DNA from: Arctopsyche grandis
Lineage: Eukaryota; Arthropoda; Insecta; Trichoptera; Hydropsychidae
Assembly (NCBI RefSeq): GCF_051622035.1
Contig: NC_135356.1
Location: forward strand, 22,473,839-22,537,838
Reading direction: 5' to 3'
Length of the DNA: 64,000 bases
The notes under the pieces were generated by a model that did no database searches, was not told where the DNA came from, and saw nothing but the letters and a program-made list of their open reading frames with translations. Below are positions 61,066 to 64,000 of this stretch, piece by piece. Each line of letters starts with the position of its first letter. Position 1 is the first letter of the stretch. The position numbers and the translations under genes were made by a program.

Positions 61066-64000
61066 GTAAGTCGTCCAAATCTATGTTGTCAAAAATATAT
61101 TTAAAACTAGTACTATTTTTTCCCACCTATGATTTTATTTAATAACTGCGATTAATGTTCACTCTGTTTTCGATGATATGAAACGCGTTGACATTTAATT
61201 CGTGACATTTTTAAGCTAAACTTTGAAAAATAATAATGTCATGTGTTGAAGTTTTCAACGTCATATTTTACAGACAAATGTCAATCTCGCACGAAGTATT
61301 CGTTACATCTCAATCAATCAAGCTTTCGCAGTTTAATACAAAAAATACACTCAATATTATACACATATCTAACGAGTTAACCAACTCAAGAAAATTTCTT
61401 TTTATATATGAAGCTTTTCTTTATACATGCAAAATAAATTGTAAAAGTTTTATATTACAAAGAGTAAAATCCAAACTCCGACTTGTTTCATATTTGAAAG
61501 TGGCTGAAGTTCAATTTTCAGTTCCAAAAACACTATTTTCTTTTGAATTAATTCAGAAATTGTTATCACTTATTTTAATTGGATATGTCCAGAATCTCGT
61601 AAAAGCAGAAAAAACGTATTGCAAGCCATCAGTATTTTTAAATATTGATATTTCTAGACATGAAGAAAAGTGGACTTTCAAATCTTTCAAATATAACGGC
61701 TCATATATAAATTTTTAACCCTACTAAGAGGTCATCTTTAGTTCAATGAAATCGCTCAATTTTTCTCGATGAAAAACATATTCTATCAACTAATTTTTTA
61801 CAAAACGTTTTTATAAAAATTCCTTGGATCAAATTTTCACTGAAACACTTTCAGAATTCGTTTGACCGTTTTTTTTTATATTATATTTTAAGGCAAATAT
61901 TAAGGTCATGAATAATTAATCTCTGCAATATATTGATTAAATAAGCTTTCCTTGAACAAAAACAAAAAGATTTGCAATTGAATGTGTCGTTTGCCCTGTT
62001 CATTAACACTATTTCAGACATGGATTTCCATTAATCATTTTTTTGATTAGGAATATTAGTCCGAATTATTTTCAATTAGAATATATGTATGTATGAACAT
62101 ATGTCTGAATGTACCAAAAGCTTTTCTTTCGAAGCGAAGTATTATTTAATCTATAGCAAGATGAAAAGAATATAACGAAATCCTGAAGTCCATTTCGTAC
62201 CTTGTACCAAATACTAGCATCTACCTCGCGAAATTTTCACAGCGTGTGACGAGACTTATTGATTTTGGGCGAGGGGTAGGAGAAAAGGTGAGGAAGTAGG
62301 TAGGGGATGAAGTCGGTGGGAAAGAGGGGCGGTGAAAAAGGGGCGTTCACCGCGAACACATGACGCGACACACAGTTTGTTTACCGGCGAGATGTTTACC
62401 AGAGCACCCGAAAATCTGACCGCCGGCTCCGGGACACCCTGTATCGATTTTCCGCGAGGAGGTGTAGCACTCAACCCCCAGGCTCCCCTTCTCAACTTGT
62501 CCTCTTTAGACCCCTCTCCACCCAACATCGTCGCTCGTATGTGATCTCAAAGAGATGTATACCGTTCGTAGGACTGATATTTTACCATACTTGGAAAGTT
62601 TCATCGAAACTTGCTCCTCATTTGTTTTCAACTCGTCAAAATAGTGCTTTTTATTTCTTCGGCTTGTTCCCAATATCACCGCAGAGTTCGTTCAAATTTA
62701 CGTGCATCAACCTTTCAGCTAGTGATTTAGTCTGTAGACGAAATTTATGTAGTCATTTATAAATCTACACATAAGTATACTATACTTTTGTATAATCGAG
62801 AATATTCCAATAAACTGGCTTATTTCTGAATATGCCTTCCCACAATCTAGTCAATTTATACTGCCTAACTGATCTCACATGGTCTAAGGTTTTTCTACTT
62901 AGATAAACCAACTCACACTTCAATATGACAGCAGGTTTAATTTCTTTTTGCATATCTTTGAATTCAATTCTACCCATTAGATCCGGTCTAGATACATATG
63001 TATGTTTAGTGATTTGAGTATGGTACCCAACACTTAAAATTATAATGGCAAGGATAATCCAAATCCGAAGCCATCTCATAAAATCTAATCTAATAAATCA
63101 ATGTCTCCAACTTAATCTTTTCTCTTACGATTGAGGATCGTAATTATGTAAATCTCCAGTAGTCCGGTTAATCCGGTGTTTTCTTCTTATCCCCTCTACG
63201 CTAAGTCATTCACAATAAGTCATTGATACTATCCCACTCTTCATAAGTTCTGTCAAAAAGTTGAAGAATTATATTATACATAATATAAATTCCACCCTTA
63301 CCTGCCTCAACTTTCGAGTTACAATATAGTCTAAAATTACATTCGCCTCTTCCCTTTATAGTACTATTGAATGAATTCGTAGAAATTTCGCATATTTATA
63401 GCATCTCGCCGTACAATTTGTGATATTTTTAGTATTCAAATACTCTCGTCTCTTTGATACACGCGTCGAATTCCCGGAACGTACAAATATGAATGACGGC
63501 TATATTCAAATATGTATGTAGATACATACACATGTCGAATTACGATTCGCAGATGGGTCTACAAATTTGTGCTTAAAAATCATATTAAAATAGAGCACAT
63601 GTGAAACGATTAATATACGAGAAGACTGATTATATAATAACATTGAAGGTGTGCGAGCAATTTGCGTGGTCGGAATATCTAAATTCAAACAATGTTGTAT
63701 TTTACGGTAAAAATAACTACATTAATATATATGTATATACTTTGGGGGTATTTATACTACATATTAATAATAAATCGACTAAAATAACGTAAATTTACTA
63801 TTATGGCTTTTTATTTTGTTTTTGTAAATATAATATTATACATATGTACATATATATGAATATGAATTTACTATATGCGTGTATAAATTATTCAATGAGT
63901 TGCCGATTTTACGTTCAATTGTAGTATTTTGTTGATAAAGATTCTATCCAATGTTCTACATATTTTATAACGGAATTATTTACCTACATTTTGATGAGAG
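61066..64000 (+). other. Rdl: Rdl intron 2, 5' part
   Basis: Begins GTAAGTCG. Contains a MITE (61490-61709), a GC-richer islet at 62255-62560, and otherwise AT-rich sequence with ATGTACATATGTATG-type microsatellites. No further Rdl exon was recognised. Confidence 0.75.
61490..61709 (+). mobile_element. MITE, copy 2
   Basis: Starts ATATTTGAAAGTGG and ends CTTTCAAATATAACGGCTCA, an imperfect terminal inverted repeat. The interior matches the reverse complement of 22767-23006. It explains much of a chance 160-codon reading frame at 61236-61718. Confidence 0.75.

Noticed and set aside
61236..61718. Plus-strand frame of 160 codons in intron 2
   Set aside because: Nearly half of it is the MITE copy at 61490-61709. 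No family features, and AT-rich codon content follows base composition.
62780..63079. Minus-strand frame of 99 codons with a hydrophobic start
   Set aside because: Could look like a signal-anchor protein, but no homology is recognised and there is no promoter or splice context. Left uncalled.
61066..64000. Rdl exon 3
   Set aside because: Searched by eye for a short exon continuing the Gly codon into PPVEVG-type sequence; none found, so it must lie beyond the window.

Overview
This is eukaryotic, insect-type nuclear DNA: AT-rich, full of microsatellites and degraded transposons, with spliceosomal exon borders. The one host gene I can support is the 5' part of Rdl, the insect GABA-gated chloride channel subunit. 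Exon 1 (coding 7349-7431) encodes a signal peptide and ends in a consensus donor. Exon 2 (60968-61065) encodes the start of the mature extracellular domain, including the family-diagnostic [20 protein letters not shown] and KRVRPNYGG. The exons join in frame across an intron of 53,536 bp. Later exons (ligand-binding loops, M1-M4) lie beyond position 64000. The order of insect is not fixed by the sequence; Lepidoptera is a guess from the look of the protein start.

Layout. 1-2105: AT-rich DNA, a tRNA-derived SINE, and an RTE-type LINE fragment in a 5'-inverted arrangement. 2112-6420: Helitron-like ends that pass into a tandem array of about 240-bp units (partly a 484-bp higher-order repeat), interrupted by a damaged Tc1-like transposase gene. 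6430-7431: GC-rich, GA-repeat-containing promoter/leader and exon 1 of Rdl. 7432-60967: giant intron 1, with SINEs, Helitrons, a hAT-type element with a perfect 8-bp target duplication, TIR elements, fold-back elements, jockey/CR1-like LINE fragments and one LINE with an open 711-codon reverse-transcriptase frame (56546-58681). Between them lie GC-richer islets that may be regulatory. 60968-61065: exon 2. 61066-64000: start of intron 2, with a MITE.

Outside Rdl there is no cellular gene I can defend. Most short reading frames are chance frames in AT-rich DNA, frames through (AT)n runs, or antisense shadows of transposon remnants.

I did not find a wholly new biological system. The most interesting items are: a phase-0 intron inside the Tc1-like transposase whose removal gives exact DD34E spacing; the tandem Helitron-end array abutting the Rdl promoter; a perfect 23-bp hairpin at 49616-49668; several nested or complete non-autonomous transposons that can be delimited from this window alone; and a candidate CRE/AP-1 site pair in the intron.
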